A DNA stretch of 64,000 nucleotides from JABDQA01 sp963824415. GTDB lineage: Bacteria > Desulfobacterota > Desulfobulbia > Desulfobulbales > Desulfocapsaceae. The translations under genes and the position numbers were made by a program. How positions within the stretch are numbered: the stretch's first letter is position 1; each line of letters opens with the position of its first letter. The notes beneath the pieces were generated by a model. The model was not told where the DNA came from and did not search any database. It saw only the letters and a program-made list of their open reading frames with translations. The stretch lies in contig CAWGPM010000005.1 in NCBI GenBank assembly GCA_963824415.1, positions 186,001 to 250,000 on the forward strand, read 5' to 3'. Positions 24,858 through 34,583 of this stretch are shown one piece after another.

Positions 24858-26051
24858 CTAAGATCCCGGTTGCAGCCACCTGGCCAGGGAAGTCATTTTG
24901 TTTCGGCTAGCGAGCTTGACTTTCTGGTATGAAATAATTTCCTGAAGCGCAGCCATTCCGATACTCTTCAGATTACAGATGATAATGACCTCGGTGGCAT
25001 GCCCGGTGAGTTCTGGATCAATTTCCGGAAAAATCTGCGGATCATCAGTATTGAAGAGAAAGTAGTTTTGCTCACGATGGGCGGCATTGGAACCTGCCTT
25101 TTCAATATTCACTGAAACCCGCGTGCCGGATACGACCAACTCAAAAGTCTCTATGAATAAACAGGCCGGGCAATCAACCGGGTCAAAACGAAGTGTACGT
25201 CGACCTTCAAACGAATCAATAGGAAACCTGATCGTCCGCCTGCCCGGTTCGATCTTGCGCACAACGCTGCTCGCATCGCTGATTCCTGTTCCACAGTCCA
25301 CATAGAGCCGGCAAGTCAAATAGCGCTCCTGGCAATCGATCAGCGGTTCCAGCCAGACCTCGATATGCTCCCCGATGAGTTTCTGATGTTTCTGATAAAT
25401 TCGTTTGAACATCTCGATTTTCTGCCATTTTTCCTTACTGCGCACCATCGAGTCACCGGAAACACGGTAGAAAAAATAGATTCCGTCGAGGCGGTGAACT
25501 CTGCGCCCCTGTCCGATCAGCGCCAGCCAGAAATCGTAATCCTCCCAGCCATAAATCATTGCCGGATCATACCCGCCCACCAGCTGCCAGTCAGATTTTC
25601 GATAGAGTGCGGTACAGAAGATGACATTGTCCCTGAGCATGTTCTCAAGCCGGTAATCGGGCAGAAGCCAGTCCGTTTCCACAGCCCCGAACAGCCGGGC
25701 TCTGCAGTAGACAATGCCGATATCTGGTTCGTTGTCCAGCACCGCGACACCGTCCTCGAGGTATTTTTCAGCGATCCGGTCGTCGGCATCGAGCGGCAGA
25801 ATGTATGTTCCTTTTGCATGAGCGATGCCGTTGTTGCGTGCTGCGGCAAGGCCCTGGTTGTCGGTGTTGAGTACGCTGATTCTGGGATCCTGATAAGAGT
25901 TGCACTGCTCGATGGTAAACGCATCGGTGGAGCCGTCGTTGACGATGATGATCTCGAGATCGGTGAACCTCTGCTGCAGCGCCGACTGAACCGCCTCATC
26001 GAGATAAGCGCCCTGGTTATAACAGGGAATGACAACGCTGACTTTGGCCAT
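24858..26051 (-). CDS. Glycosyltransferase family 2 with a C-terminal extension
   Basis: The first 230 residues form a GT-A domain: VSVVIPCYNQGAYLDEAV, IIIVNDGSTD, LPLDADDRI (metal-binding), and GWEDYDFWLAL. Residues 250-397 form a beta-rich region with RTIRFPIDSFEGRRTLRFDP that I do not recognise; it may bind carbohydrate. ATG at 26051 gives a normal N-terminus. It is part of the minus-strand glycan block, downstream of the sulfotransferase gene after a 212-base gap in which I see no gene. Confidence 0.85.
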   Translation of the reverse strand: MAKVSVVIPCYNQGAYLDEAVQSALQQRFTDLEIIIVNDGSTDAFTIEQCNSYQDPRISVLNTDNQGLAAARNNGIAHAKGTYILPLDADDRIAEKYLEDGVAVLDNEPDIGIVYCRARLFGAVETDWLLPDYRLENMLRDNVIFCTALYRKSDWQLVGGYDPAMIYGWEDYDFWLALIGQGRRVHRLDGIYFFYRVSGDSMVRSKEKWQKIEMFKRIYQKHQKLIGEHIEVWLEPLIDCQERYLTCRLYVDCGTGISDASSVVRKIEPGRRTIRFPIDSFEGRRTLRFDPVDCPACLFIETFELVVSGTRVSVNIEKAGSNAAHREQNYFLFNTDDPQIFPEIDPELTGHATEVIIICNLKSIGMAALQEIISYQKVKLASRNKMTSLARWLQPGS

Positions 26052-26263
26052 AATCGGTAATAGCTCGATTCCTGAGATACAACGTGTAGCGTGAGGTTAA
26101 AACCCGCCATCACCAGCGCAGCTAAACAAGACGATTAAAGATGCTGCAACCGGCCGAATTTTCTACTTCATTTTCAAGATAGCTGACATACTACCTTGTT
26201 TTTTTACAGAGGTAAATGTTCAAAAAAACCTGCAGTGGAGCGACTGATCCTGTGGGCATTGCC

Positions 26264-27379
26264 TCAAACTTCTGCTTTGCTCAAGCGGTCCCCTAATTGT
26301 TCGTAGAGCTTAAGATCAGCCCAAACCAGTGGCTGCAGTATAGTGCGGATTTCTTCGCTGCGATGGTCGAAAAGATCATCAGAGATCGAGCGATTCAACA
26401 CGCTGCCCTGCTCCACAGCGGGAAGTGCGTTCAATCTGGCAAAGACCGCAACGAAGTCCTGATAGCGCTCGGTAGTTCCTATCAGTCTAAAACCAAGACT
26501 GTTTTCCAACGCCCGGTCCCGTTCATCCCGGCCCACCCGCGCCACCTGATGATCGAGAAAATAGCGGGTCTGCATGTTGTCGAGAAAAGCCGCCTCCAGA
26601 TCGCTCAGATTTTCGACAAAGCGCTCCAGGCCGGCGTAGTCCGTAAGATCGAGGCTGCGCAGGCGTGAGCCGAGCGCATGGATGATAGTATTATTGATTC
26701 TGAAATAATTGTCCCGCTGATCTGTGGCCGTCTGCACCAGCCATTTAAGATGGGAGTGCAACTGACTGAAGGGCTCCCGTATGATTGTGTAGAAATCACT
26801 GTTTTGGGCCTGGAAATGTTGTTTGAGAATGCCGACGTTGAGGTGCCCCGAAATATAGTTGCAGGACTGCGCCAGATCCCGATATTTATCCTGTTCGATC
26901 AACTCGATATGCGATACGACCGTGCCTTGGGGAAACATCTTCACGGCAGCGGTATTAAAGGAAGTGCCGGCGGTTTTCGGTATATGCATAAACACCGCAC
27001 AGCGCCCTGTTGGCGCTTTCAGACGCGGCTGAAACCCGGGGATCTTATGATGAAGGTTTCGATAATCAACCCGGCTCGAAATCGGATCAACCACGGCAAG
27101 CGTTGCAGTGCTGTTTTTTATCCTGATAACCAGCCTGGTCGATGGGGCAGCTGAGAATTCAGCCGGCAGCATGAATTCGAAGCCGCAGGCGCCTGTGGGG
27201 TGAATAGCGAGTTCGACCAGATCCTCCCTGAACAGATCCGCCCTGGCTTCGGCCAGCAGTTTGTCCTCGCACCAGCATTGCAGTTGCAGCGATGCGTTTG
27301 GCCGGAGCCTGGGAAAACACCAGCCCGAGATGTATTTGGTATTGACGCGGTCAATGGATATTTTGTAGAACAAGCTCAT
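26264..27379 (-). CDS. Sulfotransferase family 2-like protein
   Basis: The C-terminal two thirds contain a PAPS-dependent sulfotransferase fold: FMHIPKTAGTSF (5'-phosphosulfate loop) near residue 133, and FYTIIREPFSQLHSHLKWL (3'-phosphate loop). The first 120 residues form a separate beta domain (YISGWCFPRLRPNASLQLQC) often found in front of such enzymes in glycan loci. I start at the ATG at 27379, with GGAG upstream; an upstream GTG would add five residues. It suggests a sulfated surface glycan, which is inference from context. It is the first gene of the block and divergent from uvrC. Confidence 0.8.
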   Translation of the reverse strand: MSLFYKISIDRVNTKYISGWCFPRLRPNASLQLQCWCEDKLLAEARADLFREDLVELAIHPTGACGFEFMLPAEFSAAPSTRLVIRIKNSTATLAVVDPISSRVDYRNLHHKIPGFQPRLKAPTGRCAVFMHIPKTAGTSFNTAAVKMFPQGTVVSHIELIEQDKYRDLAQSCNYISGHLNVGILKQHFQAQNSDFYTIIREPFSQLHSHLKWLVQTATDQRDNYFRINNTIIHALGSRLRSLDLTDYAGLERFVENLSDLEAAFLDNMQTRYFLDHQVARVGRDERDRALENSLGFRLIGTTERYQDFVAVFARLNALPAVEQGSVLNRSISDDLFDHRSEEIRTILQPLVWADLKLYEQLGDRLSKAEV

Positions 27380-27454
27380 CAAAGCTCCATCCACCCTGCC
27401 TGCAGCGGCTCAGGTGATCTGACTATCCTCGACAGCAATAGAAATCAGCGACCA

Positions 27455-29260
27455 ATGCTCAGCCCGGAATTTCTTTCATCGGTACCCCATTCCCCGGGGG
27501 TTTACCTGATGCTCGATAAATCGTCAACCGTGCTTTATGTGGGCAAAGCCAAGGCACTGGCCAAAAGACTGGCTTCATATACCCGCCTCAAGGGACCCGC
27601 GCACAGCAAGACCGCTGTCATGCTGTCCCAGGTAAAAAAAGTCGATTTCCTGATCACCAACACGGAAAAAGAGGCGTTGATCCTCGAAGCCTCGCTAATC
27701 AAACGCCATAAACCAAAATACAATGTCATCCTGCGCGATGACAAGAGTTATCCGCTCATCAAAGTTACAATCCAGGAGCAATGGCCGCGGCTCATGATGA
27801 GCAGGAGGAAACGAAAAGACGGGGCCCGCTACTTCGGTCCCTATGCTTCTTCCTCAGCCATGTGGTCCACCCTGAAGCTGCTCAGGCGTCTGTTTCCCCT
27901 CAGGCAGTGCAAAGGCGCCGAACTCAAGGCCCGCAAACGCCCCTGCCTCAATCATCAGATGAACCGTTGCCTGGCTCCCTGTGCCGGCAAAATTGAACAT
28001 CACCGCTATATGGCCATGGTCGATAAGGTTGTGATGTTTCTCGAGGGTCGCAACAAAAGCCTCCGTAAAGATTTGCACCGGGCCATGCAGGAGGCCGCCG
28101 AGCGCTGCGCCTTCGAGGAGGCTGCCGTTGTCAGAGACCAGATCAACGCGCTGAATAAAACACTGGAAAAACAGATTGTCGTTTCGCAGACTGGAGGAGA
28201 CCGCGACGTCTATGGTTTTGCGCGCTCCGGCGCCTCGGTATCGGTCACTCTGCTCTACGTCAGGGAAGGTATAATCAGCGGAACCAGGCGCTTTTTCCTC
28301 AAAGATACCTATGGCGACGATCCGGTTATCCTCTCCCAGGTGATAAAACAGGTCTATGACGCTAAGGTCCCGCCCCCACCCATGATTCTGCTGCCCTTTG
28401 CAATCGACGACCAGCAGCTGCTCCAGGAGCACCTGTCCGACCTGAGCGGCAGAAAAGCCTCTCTTTCGGTAGCCCGGCGTGGTGACCGGCGGCATCTGAT
28501 AACCATGGCAAATACCAACGCCAGGCAGCTCTTCGATGAACAGGACAAAAAAACAGCCTCCTGGAAAATGCTGTCCGAGAGCCTGCAGAAAAAGCTGCGG
28601 TTGGATGGTCGTGCCGAGACCATCGAATGCGTCGACATATCCAACATCAGCGGTACGGATGCCGTTGGCTCTCTGGTTCGTTTCTCTGGCGGGGAACCGG
28701 ATAAATCCGGCTACCGGCATTACCGGATCACTTCAGTTCGGGGGCCGGACGACTATGCGATGATGGCCGAAACAATTCGAAAAAGGTTTGATAAATCACC
28801 TGAAGCAACTGTTCTTCCAGATATTTTCATGGTCGACGGCGGCAAAGGTCAGCTTGCCGTTGCCGAGGCGATTATCAAGGAACTTGGTTTGGAAAACCAG
28901 ATCAGCCTGTTGGGAATTGCCAAGGAGCGGGCGGATGAAGGAGAAAAAATCTACCGGCCGGGAAGGAAAAATCCGATCATCCTGCCTGGCCACAACCCGG
29001 TACTGCTCTACCTGATGCGCGTTCGAGACGAAGCGCATCGCTTCGGCATAACTTTTCATCGTTCGCTTCGCAAAAAGCGCTCATTAACCTCGACGCTGGA
29101 CCAGATACCGGGCGTCGGCGCAGAGCGCAAAAAAAGGCTGCTCAAATCCATCGGCAGCCTCAAAAAAATATCCCGGGCCAGCATCGCCGAACTGCAGGAG
29201 GTCGAAGGAATCGGAGAAGAACTGGCCCGCCAGATCCACAGCTTTTTTAATCAGCCTTAG
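27455..29260 (+). CDS. uvrC: Excinuclease ABC subunit C
   Basis: UvrC makes both incisions of nucleotide excision repair. The 601-aa product has an N-terminal GIY-YIG nuclease (PGVYLMLDKSSTVLYVGKA), a cysteine-bearing linker (CLNHQMNRCLAPCAG), a UvrB-binding helix near residue 200, a RNase H-like nuclease (CVDISNISGTDAVGS; MVDGGKGQLAVA; DEAHRFGITFHR) and paired helix-hairpin-helix motifs at the end (IPGVGAERKKRLL; VEGIGEELARQI). I choose the ATG at 27455 because family similarity begins there; the open frame runs 85 codons further upstream, over the divergent sulfotransferase gene. Confidence 0.95.
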   Translation: MLSPEFLSSVPHSPGVYLMLDKSSTVLYVGKAKALAKRLASYTRLKGPAHSKTAVMLSQVKKVDFLITNTEKEALILEASLIKRHKPKYNVILRDDKSYPLIKVTIQEQWPRLMMSRRKRKDGARYFGPYASSSAMWSTLKLLRRLFPLRQCKGAELKARKRPCLNHQMNRCLAPCAGKIEHHRYMAMVDKVVMFLEGRNKSLRKDLHRAMQEAAERCAFEEAAVVRDQINALNKTLEKQIVVSQTGGDRDVYGFARSGASVSVTLLYVREGIISGTRRFFLKDTYGDDPVILSQVIKQVYDAKVPPPPMILLPFAIDDQQLLQEHLSDLSGRKASLSVARRGDRRHLITMANTNARQLFDEQDKKTASWKMLSESLQKKLRLDGRAETIECVDISNISGTDAVGSLVRFSGGEPDKSGYRHYRITSVRGPDDYAMMAETIRKRFDKSPEATVLPDIFMVDGGKGQLAVAEAIIKELGLENQISLLGIAKERADEGEKIYRPGRKNPIILPGHNPVLLYLMRVRDEAHRFGITFHRSLRKKRSLTSTLDQIPGVGAERKKRLLKSIGSLKKISRASIAELQEVEGIGEELARQIHSFFNQP

Positions 29261-29383
29261 AGGCTGACTGCAAAATTTGGCTGAGCATTGCGGCAGCGCA
29301 TATCTGTTTAAGAAGCTTATGGCCTGAAATCTGGGAAAACGGATTCCTGCTTCTGGCTGGGGGCCAAATATCATCCATGCTTT

Positions 29384-29794
29384 TCAATCGCTGCAGCCGC
29401 AGCCGCAACTGCCCGAGCAGCCATGCTCTTTTTGCAGGGCGGCAATGGAGCTCACCACCTCGCTCGGCTCGGGATCAATTATATCGGTAAGCGTGATCTG
29501 CAAGCTCAGCGATTCTGTTGGCAGGGCCTGCATTATATCGCACAGGCTGCGATACAGATGGCCAAAATAAGCCGGCGCGTCACCGGGCTTGAGGTCCACC
29601 CTGATGCTGCTTCCTTCCTCTAAGACACTCACCTCATTCTCGAACCTGCTCAAGCCATCCAGACCGATTCCGTAGATGCAGGAAAAGAAGGCAGGTCCGG
29701 CAGCAGAACCGATATGTGCCGGCTCCGGTTCAACCTGTAAGGAGAAGCTCAGCTTTTTCAATGCTTTTTGAGCGCTGTTCATGACAATGTCCAT
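29384..29794 (-). CDS. Conserved-type protein with a cysteine-rich tail, function unknown
   Basis: The 136-aa protein has a beta-rich body (ALKKLSFSLQV, FFSCIYGIGLDGLSRFENEV, VDLKPGDAPAYFGHLY) that faintly recalls FKBP-like domains, and a C-terminal tail CSGSCGCGCSD with five cysteines. The tail suggests metal binding. I cannot name the family. It lies 64 bases downstream of rsmE on the same strand, so the two may share a transcript. Confidence 0.65.
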   Translation of the reverse strand: MDIVMNSAQKALKKLSFSLQVEPEPAHIGSAAGPAFFSCIYGIGLDGLSRFENEVSVLEEGSSIRVDLKPGDAPAYFGHLYRSLCDIMQALPTESLSLQITLTDIIDPEPSEVVSSIAALQKEHGCSGSCGCGCSD

Positions 29795-29858
29795 TTCTTT
29801 GTTTTTCAGTGCAGCCTTGTATCAGGTATGTAAAGCCAACAGGTGATAGGAAGTTCGT

Positions 29859-30626
29859 TTAGTTCTTTTTAGCTTCAGCCTCCACGAAACGCGCCTGCAG
29901 CAATGTTACCATGGCATGGATCACCGGGACAGCAGTTTCAACCCGTAATATTCGAGGCCCCATACCAAATGCGGTAAAGCCGTGCTCACACAGTTTGTCA
30001 ATCTCATAACGATTCCATCCACCTTCAGGACCTAAGGCCACCAGGGTCCGGCCGTCCCCTTGCTTAAAAACCTGATGCAATCCATCCGGGCAGCCAGGAT
30101 GCGCGACGAGCATCTGCCGATAACCAGGGGCCAGATCCTCAATCGTGTGTTCGACGAACGGTTTGAAGCCTCGATGAAAACTGACCTCCACCAGCCTCGT
30201 ATCCACGGCCTGCTCCAAACCGGCGACGATTTGTTTCTGCCAATTGCCATCTTCGACAATGGATGCATCCCAGAAACTTTTTTCTACCCTGGCGGAGTTG
30301 ATCACATGGATATGACCGACCCCTAATGCACTAAGTTGACTGAGAATACGTCTGAACATGATCGGTCGAGGCAGGGCCAGAACAACATCGATGGCTGGCA
30401 CGACTGGAGGTTCTCTGTCCAGAACCACCTCCAGGATTACCTGAAATGGCCGTTTCGTGACGATTTCTTTTATAATGCCATATCCCATTTTTCCATTTAT
30501 GATGCCAACATTGACTCGATCACCCGCTCTGGATCGAAGAATTTTGACAATATGCTCAGCCCGGTGATCAGCCAGACTCGCCTGGTGATCCACCAGTTCA
30601 TGCTCCGACAACAAAATGATGTTCAT
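29859..30626 (-). CDS. rsmE: 16S rRNA (uracil-1498-N3) methyltransferase
   Basis: RsmE methylates U1498 of 16S rRNA using SAM. The 255-aa product has an N-terminal PUA-like domain (HIVKILRSRAGDRVNVG) and a SPOUT knot: ALPRPIMFRRILSQLSALGV, then LVALGPEGGWNRYEID and GPRILRVETAV, the trefoil-knot SAM site. The length is normal. It is divergent from kdtA. Confidence 0.92.
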   Translation of the reverse strand: MNIILLSEHELVDHQASLADHRAEHIVKILRSRAGDRVNVGIINGKMGYGIIKEIVTKRPFQVILEVVLDREPPVVPAIDVVLALPRPIMFRRILSQLSALGVGHIHVINSARVEKSFWDASIVEDGNWQKQIVAGLEQAVDTRLVEVSFHRGFKPFVEHTIEDLAPGYRQMLVAHPGCPDGLHQVFKQGDGRTLVALGPEGGWNRYEIDKLCEHGFTAFGMGPRILRVETAVPVIHAMVTLLQARFVEAEAKKN

Positions 30627-30724
30627 TATTTGTAAGGACGTTCGGCTATTATTGATGAACTTCGTTTTCTGAAGCTTGTTATTGTTTGATATTACCTTTA
30701 CAACAAGACCCGGATTTCAGCAGC

Positions 30725-31993
30725 ATGACCATGAGACTGCTCTACAACCTATTACAGCTCCTGATGGTGCCGCTTTTTGTTATCATTGTACCTTTTTACC
30801 TGATTGCCCGCCCCGAAAAAACAGCGGTCCTCTCCGGTCGCCTTGGTTTCGGCCTCAAGCTGCCGGAGCGACACGATTCTCACGTCATCTGGATTCATGC
30901 TCTTTCCGTGGGGGAAGTCACCTCAGCCCTGCCCCTTGTTCAGCAGCTTAGAGCCGAGAAAGCCAACCTGGCAACGCTTGTCTTTTCAGCCTCGACGGCA
31001 AGCGGTCACCAACTCGCCGAGCGCTTGATCCAGCCCCACGTGGATGCGCTCATCTTTTATCCGTTTGATATTTTTTTCGTGGTTAAGCGGTTTTTAAACA
31101 GGGTCAAGCCCGACCTTTTTATCCTGATCGAAACGGACTTCTGGCCCAACTTCCTGATGAGCCTGTCCGCCAGAGCGATCCCCGCACTGCTTTTCAACGG
31201 CAGGATATCGAGCAGATCGAGCAGGAACTATCGCAGGTTCGGCTTCTTCTTCAAACCGCTGTTCGACCAGTTCCAGGTTCTCGGTATGCAGACCGTATCC
31301 GACAGCAAGAATATGGCTAGCCTCGGCATCGCTTCCGAGAAGATTGTAACCATTGGTAACCTGAAGTTCTCATCGATCATGAGCGATTCATCAATTGATC
31401 CTGGGAAGGCATCGCCATTTCCCGCCAATAAGCTGACGCTGCTCTGCGGTTCCACCCATGACGGCGAAGAGAATCTGATTCTGCAGGCCTATGTCGAGCT
31501 GCTGAAAAAATACCCGCAGCTTCATCTTGTTCTGGCCCCGCGACACATCAAACGCTGTGCTCAAGTTGAAGACCTGGTCCAGCGCAACAAGCTGAGCGTC
31601 GCCCGGTATTCACAAAACAGTGCATCGACCTGTGATGTGACCATCGTCGACACCATTGGCGATCTTTCAGCTCTGTACGCTTTCGCCGATATCAGCTTCA
31701 TCGGCGGCAGCCTGGTGGACGAGGGCGGCCATAACCCGCTTGAAGCTGCCCGACATGGCAGTGCAATCCTGTTCGGCACGCATATGGAGGATTTCTCGGA
31801 AATCAGCCAGGACCTGCTCGCAGCCCAGGCGGCACTCGAGGTGGTCGATGGGTCTGCATTGCATCGCACCCTGGACAGACTGGCAGCATCCGATCAGTTG
31901 CGCCAGGATCTGGGACAAAACGCCCGCAATTATACCGCCTCAAGAACATCCGTTATTGCACACCACATGGAGGTGATCAAGCAATATCTGTAA
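30725..31993 (+). CDS. waaA: 3-deoxy-D-manno-octulosonic acid (Kdo) transferase
   Basis: WaaA/KdtA adds Kdo to lipid A at the inner membrane. The 422-aa protein begins with a membrane anchor (LLYNLLQLLMVPLFVIIVPFYLI) and has IWIHALSVGEV, LIETDFWPNFL and the GT-B donor region HNPLEAARHG. Two ATGs at 30725 and 30731 are possible; I use the first. Its last codons overlap the inferred start of comEC. It shows that the cell makes lipopolysaccharide, which fits the glycan block. Confidence 0.92.
   Translation: MTMRLLYNLLQLLMVPLFVIIVPFYLIARPEKTAVLSGRLGFGLKLPERHDSHVIWIHALSVGEVTSALPLVQQLRAEKANLATLVFSASTASGHQLAERLIQPHVDALIFYPFDIFFVVKRFLNRVKPDLFILIETDFWPNFLMSLSARAIPALLFNGRISSRSSRNYRRFGFFFKPLFDQFQVLGMQTVSDSKNMASLGIASEKIVTIGNLKFSSIMSDSSIDPGKASPFPANKLTLLCGSTHDGEENLILQAYVELLKKYPQLHLVLAPRHIKRCAQVEDLVQRNKLSVARYSQNSASTCDVTIVDTIGDLSALYAFADISFIGGSLVDEGGHNPLEAARHGSAILFGTHMEDFSEISQDLLAAQAALEVVDGSALHRTLDRLAASDQLRQDLGQNARNYTASRTSVIAHHMEVIKQYL
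31969..31978 (+). promoter_or_regulatory. Very strong Shine-Dalgarno sequence inside the end of waaA
   Basis: GGAGGTGATC is fully complementary to the 3' end of the 16S rRNA in this window (GGATCACCTCC at 42101-42111). It lies 5 bases before an ATA codon in the comEC frame and has no ATG, GTG or TTG at a proper distance. Confidence 0.7.
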
Positions 31994-34536
31994 ACGCATT
32001 TGTTCAACGCTGGCAGCGTCACCTGCTGATAGGCCTCACAGTTTGCTACGCACTTGGACTCATTCTGGGTTTTTCGCTTCGACTACCATCGAGCCTGCTC
32101 ATCATCTCGCTGCTGCTCACCTCCATCGCGACATCTCTGTTCTGGTACTGCAGAAAAAACTCGACAGCGCTGGTCCTGCTCGCCATCAGCTTCCTGATAT
32201 TTGGCCTGGCCCGGTCTTACATCGAAAGACAATCGGTACTTGATGAAAACCATATCGCCAGGCTGATTACCCAAAAAACTGATGCTGTTATTGTCGGAAC
32301 ACTGGCGCGGCTTGTTGAGCAGTCAGATGAACTGAGCAGAGCAGAGGTCCAGGTTGCTTTTTTGCTTTATGGTAAATCGAACGCATTTACCAGAACAACC
32401 GGCACCGTACTTCTGAGCCTCCAGGGACAGTGGCCGGGCCACATCCTGCCGGGTGATGCGCTCGCGGTACGAATCCTGCTCAAGCCACCCGTTGCGGTGA
32501 ACACACCCGGCACCTTTGATTACCCCAACTATCTGGCCCGTAAAAACATCTACCTGACCGGCAACGTCCGCTCGCCGCTGCTTATTCAGCCTGCCCTTCT
32601 ACCAGCTGAATTGGGTTATGCTTTGTTGGACCAATTCAGATTTTTCATGGAGCGGCAGCGCACGCGTATCGGCAAACAAATCGCTCAGGTTCTGCCTCCC
32701 CGTTCCGCCGGCCTCTACAGGGCCCTGCTGATCGGGGACCGCTCAGGTATAGACAATCAGACTGAAGAAGCATTTAAAAGCGCCGGCGTCTATCACATCC
32801 TGGCGATTTCGGGAATGCACATGGCCCTGCTGGCCCTGTTCATCTATAGCTTGATTTTCTGGCTGCTGCGGCGCAGCGAACGATTGATGCTGAGCACCAA
32901 TGTCAGAAAATGGGCGATGGCGCTGACCATTGCTCCGCTCCTGATCTATACATTTCTCGCTGGCGCTCAGCCTCCCGTGGTTCGTTCCTTTATCATGACC
33001 TTTTTCTTCATGATTGCCGTGGCCACCGATCGGCTCAAGTCATCATCGACTATTCTGACGGCGGCTGGCTTGTGTATACTATTGTATGATCCATGGGCTC
33101 TGCAGGGAGCCTCGTTTCAGCTCTCCTTCGCTGCTGTGGCGGCCATGGTCTTCCTTGCCCCCACCCTCTTTGAATATGGCAATGAATTGTTGCCCATACC
33201 GTATCGGGCTGCCCTGGCCTGGCGTTTCGGGCGCGGGCTGGTAACCATTGGTGCGATCACTATCATCGCAACGCTTGGCACCATGCCGCTGATGCTTCAT
33301 CACTTCAACCGGTTTTCACTGGTCTCGCTGCCGGCCAACCTGATCATAGAACCACTGATTTGTCTCTGGAGTCTGCCGGCCGGTTTCATCAGTATTCCAT
33401 TGCTCTTCATTTCCGCCGAAGCCGCCAAACCGTTTCTGCTGGCTGGATCATGGGGTATTTCGCTGGCCGCTGAGACCGCCTCATGGCTGTCAAGCTTCAA
33501 TCATGCGCAACTCTGGCTGCCCTCCCCGGAGCCGGTTTTTATCGTCTTCTATTATCTTCTGCTGCTATTTTTATGCCTGCCCGGTCTTGCAAAGCTATAC
33601 CGTTTTATCGGGATCGCTGCCTCTATGATAGTTGCACTTATATTTTTTCTCCCGGCTACATCTCTTCTTAAACCTCTTCGCCAACAGACCAGCATCTCAT
33701 TTATCGATGTCGGTCAGGGCAGTGCAACCCTGATCGAATTTGCCGGCGGACGCAATGTGCTGGTTGACGGCGGGGCCAGAAGTGCCCCCGGTTATGATTG
33801 CGGCGCAAGGATCATAGCTCCGTATCTGTGGTACAGAAATATCGCCCGGCTCGACGATATCGTAGTGACCCATGACGATGCCGATCACTACAATGGGGTC
33901 GCCACTATAATCCAGCGCTTTCGACCCAAGCGCTTGTGGCTGCCGCACAGAGACTCACTAAAACCCGGCTTCAAAACTCTCCTGCACATCGCAGACAACG
34001 CAGATGTTGCGGTGCTGATACCAGAACCCACGTCTTGGGGAGGTAAATCGGCGGGAGAGCTCAGTTTCATTGGACGAGAAGATGAACTATCATCGGCGCT
34101 GCATGACATTTCCAGTAATCTGAAATCAGAGGATGATCGCGGCCTGATTGTGCGCGTAGAAGCAGAGGGGCTCACCGCACTTTTGCCTGGAGATATCAGC
34201 AGGGCAAGGGAGTTGGAACTGGTCGAAGCCAGGCTGAGACTGCAGGTGGATGTACTGCTCTCTCCACATCACGGCTCTTCCACCTCGAATTCTGAAGAAT
34301 TTCTGGCAGCGGTAGCACCCCGTTTTATGGTCGTGTCGAGCGCCGATCACTCCGGCAGACTCTTTCCTGCCCCGCAGACAAGAGAGACGGCACAGCGTTT
34401 GGGTATCGAAGTCCTGAGTACTGCTGAAGACGGCACCATCATGTTCGTCAGCAGGACCGGGGTCAAAGACATTTCAAGCTCGATACGCGCTGCAGAACAC
34501 TCCAACGGGTACCGGCTTGTAACCTATCACCGTTAA
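31984..34536 (+). CDS. comEC: DNA internalisation protein ComEC/Rec2, probably starting at ATA
   Basis: ComEC forms the inner-membrane channel for single-stranded DNA in transformation. From N to C: two membrane helices and a DUF4131-like region (about residues 10-130), the competence domain (AISGMHMALLALFIY, GAQPPVVRSFIM) with several helices, and a metallo-beta-lactamase domain (FIDVGQGSATLIE, THDDADHYNG, SPHHGSSTSN). A conventional start, TTG at 32362, would cut off the first 126 residues, which clearly encode the family N-terminus. The frame is open far upstream but has no ATG, GTG or TTG; ATA at 31984, five bases after GGAGGTGATC, is the best candidate and gives 850 aa, a usual length. 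The alternative is a sequencing error near the waaA end. Confidence 0.85.
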   Translation: MSVNAFVQRWQRHLLIGLTVCYALGLILGFSLRLPSSLLIISLLLTSIATSLFWYCRKNSTALVLLAISFLIFGLARSYIERQSVLDENHIARLITQKTDAVIVGTLARLVEQSDELSRAEVQVAFLLYGKSNAFTRTTGTVLLSLQGQWPGHILPGDALAVRILLKPPVAVNTPGTFDYPNYLARKNIYLTGNVRSPLLIQPALLPAELGYALLDQFRFFMERQRTRIGKQIAQVLPPRSAGLYRALLIGDRSGIDNQTEEAFKSAGVYHILAISGMHMALLALFIYSLIFWLLRRSERLMLSTNVRKWAMALTIAPLLIYTFLAGAQPPVVRSFIMTFFFMIAVATDRLKSSSTILTAAGLCILLYDPWALQGASFQLSFAAVAAMVFLAPTLFEYGNELLPIPYRAALAWRFGRGLVTIGAITIIATLGTMPLMLHHFNRFSLVSLPANLIIEPLICLWSLPAGFISIPLLFISAEAAKPFLLAGSWGISLAAETASWLSSFNHAQLWLPSPEPVFIVFYYLLLLFLCLPGLAKLYRFIGIAASMIVALIFFLPATSLLKPLRQQTSISFIDVGQGSATLIEFAGGRNVLVDGGARSAPGYDCGARIIAPYLWYRNIARLDDIVVTHDDADHYNGVATIIQRFRPKRLWLPHRDSLKPGFKTLLHIADNADVAVLIPEPTSWGGKSAGELSFIGREDELSSALHDISSNLKSEDDRGLIVRVEAEGLTALLPGDISRARELELVEARLRLQVDVLLSPHHGSSTSNSEEFLAAVAPRFMVVSSADHSGRLFPAPQTRETAQRLGIEVLSTAEDGTIMFVSRTGVKDISSSIRAAEHSNGYRLVTYHR

Positions 34537-34583
34537 AAGCCAATACCAAAGATGGTGCAGAGGCAATAATCTTAGCGGACGGA

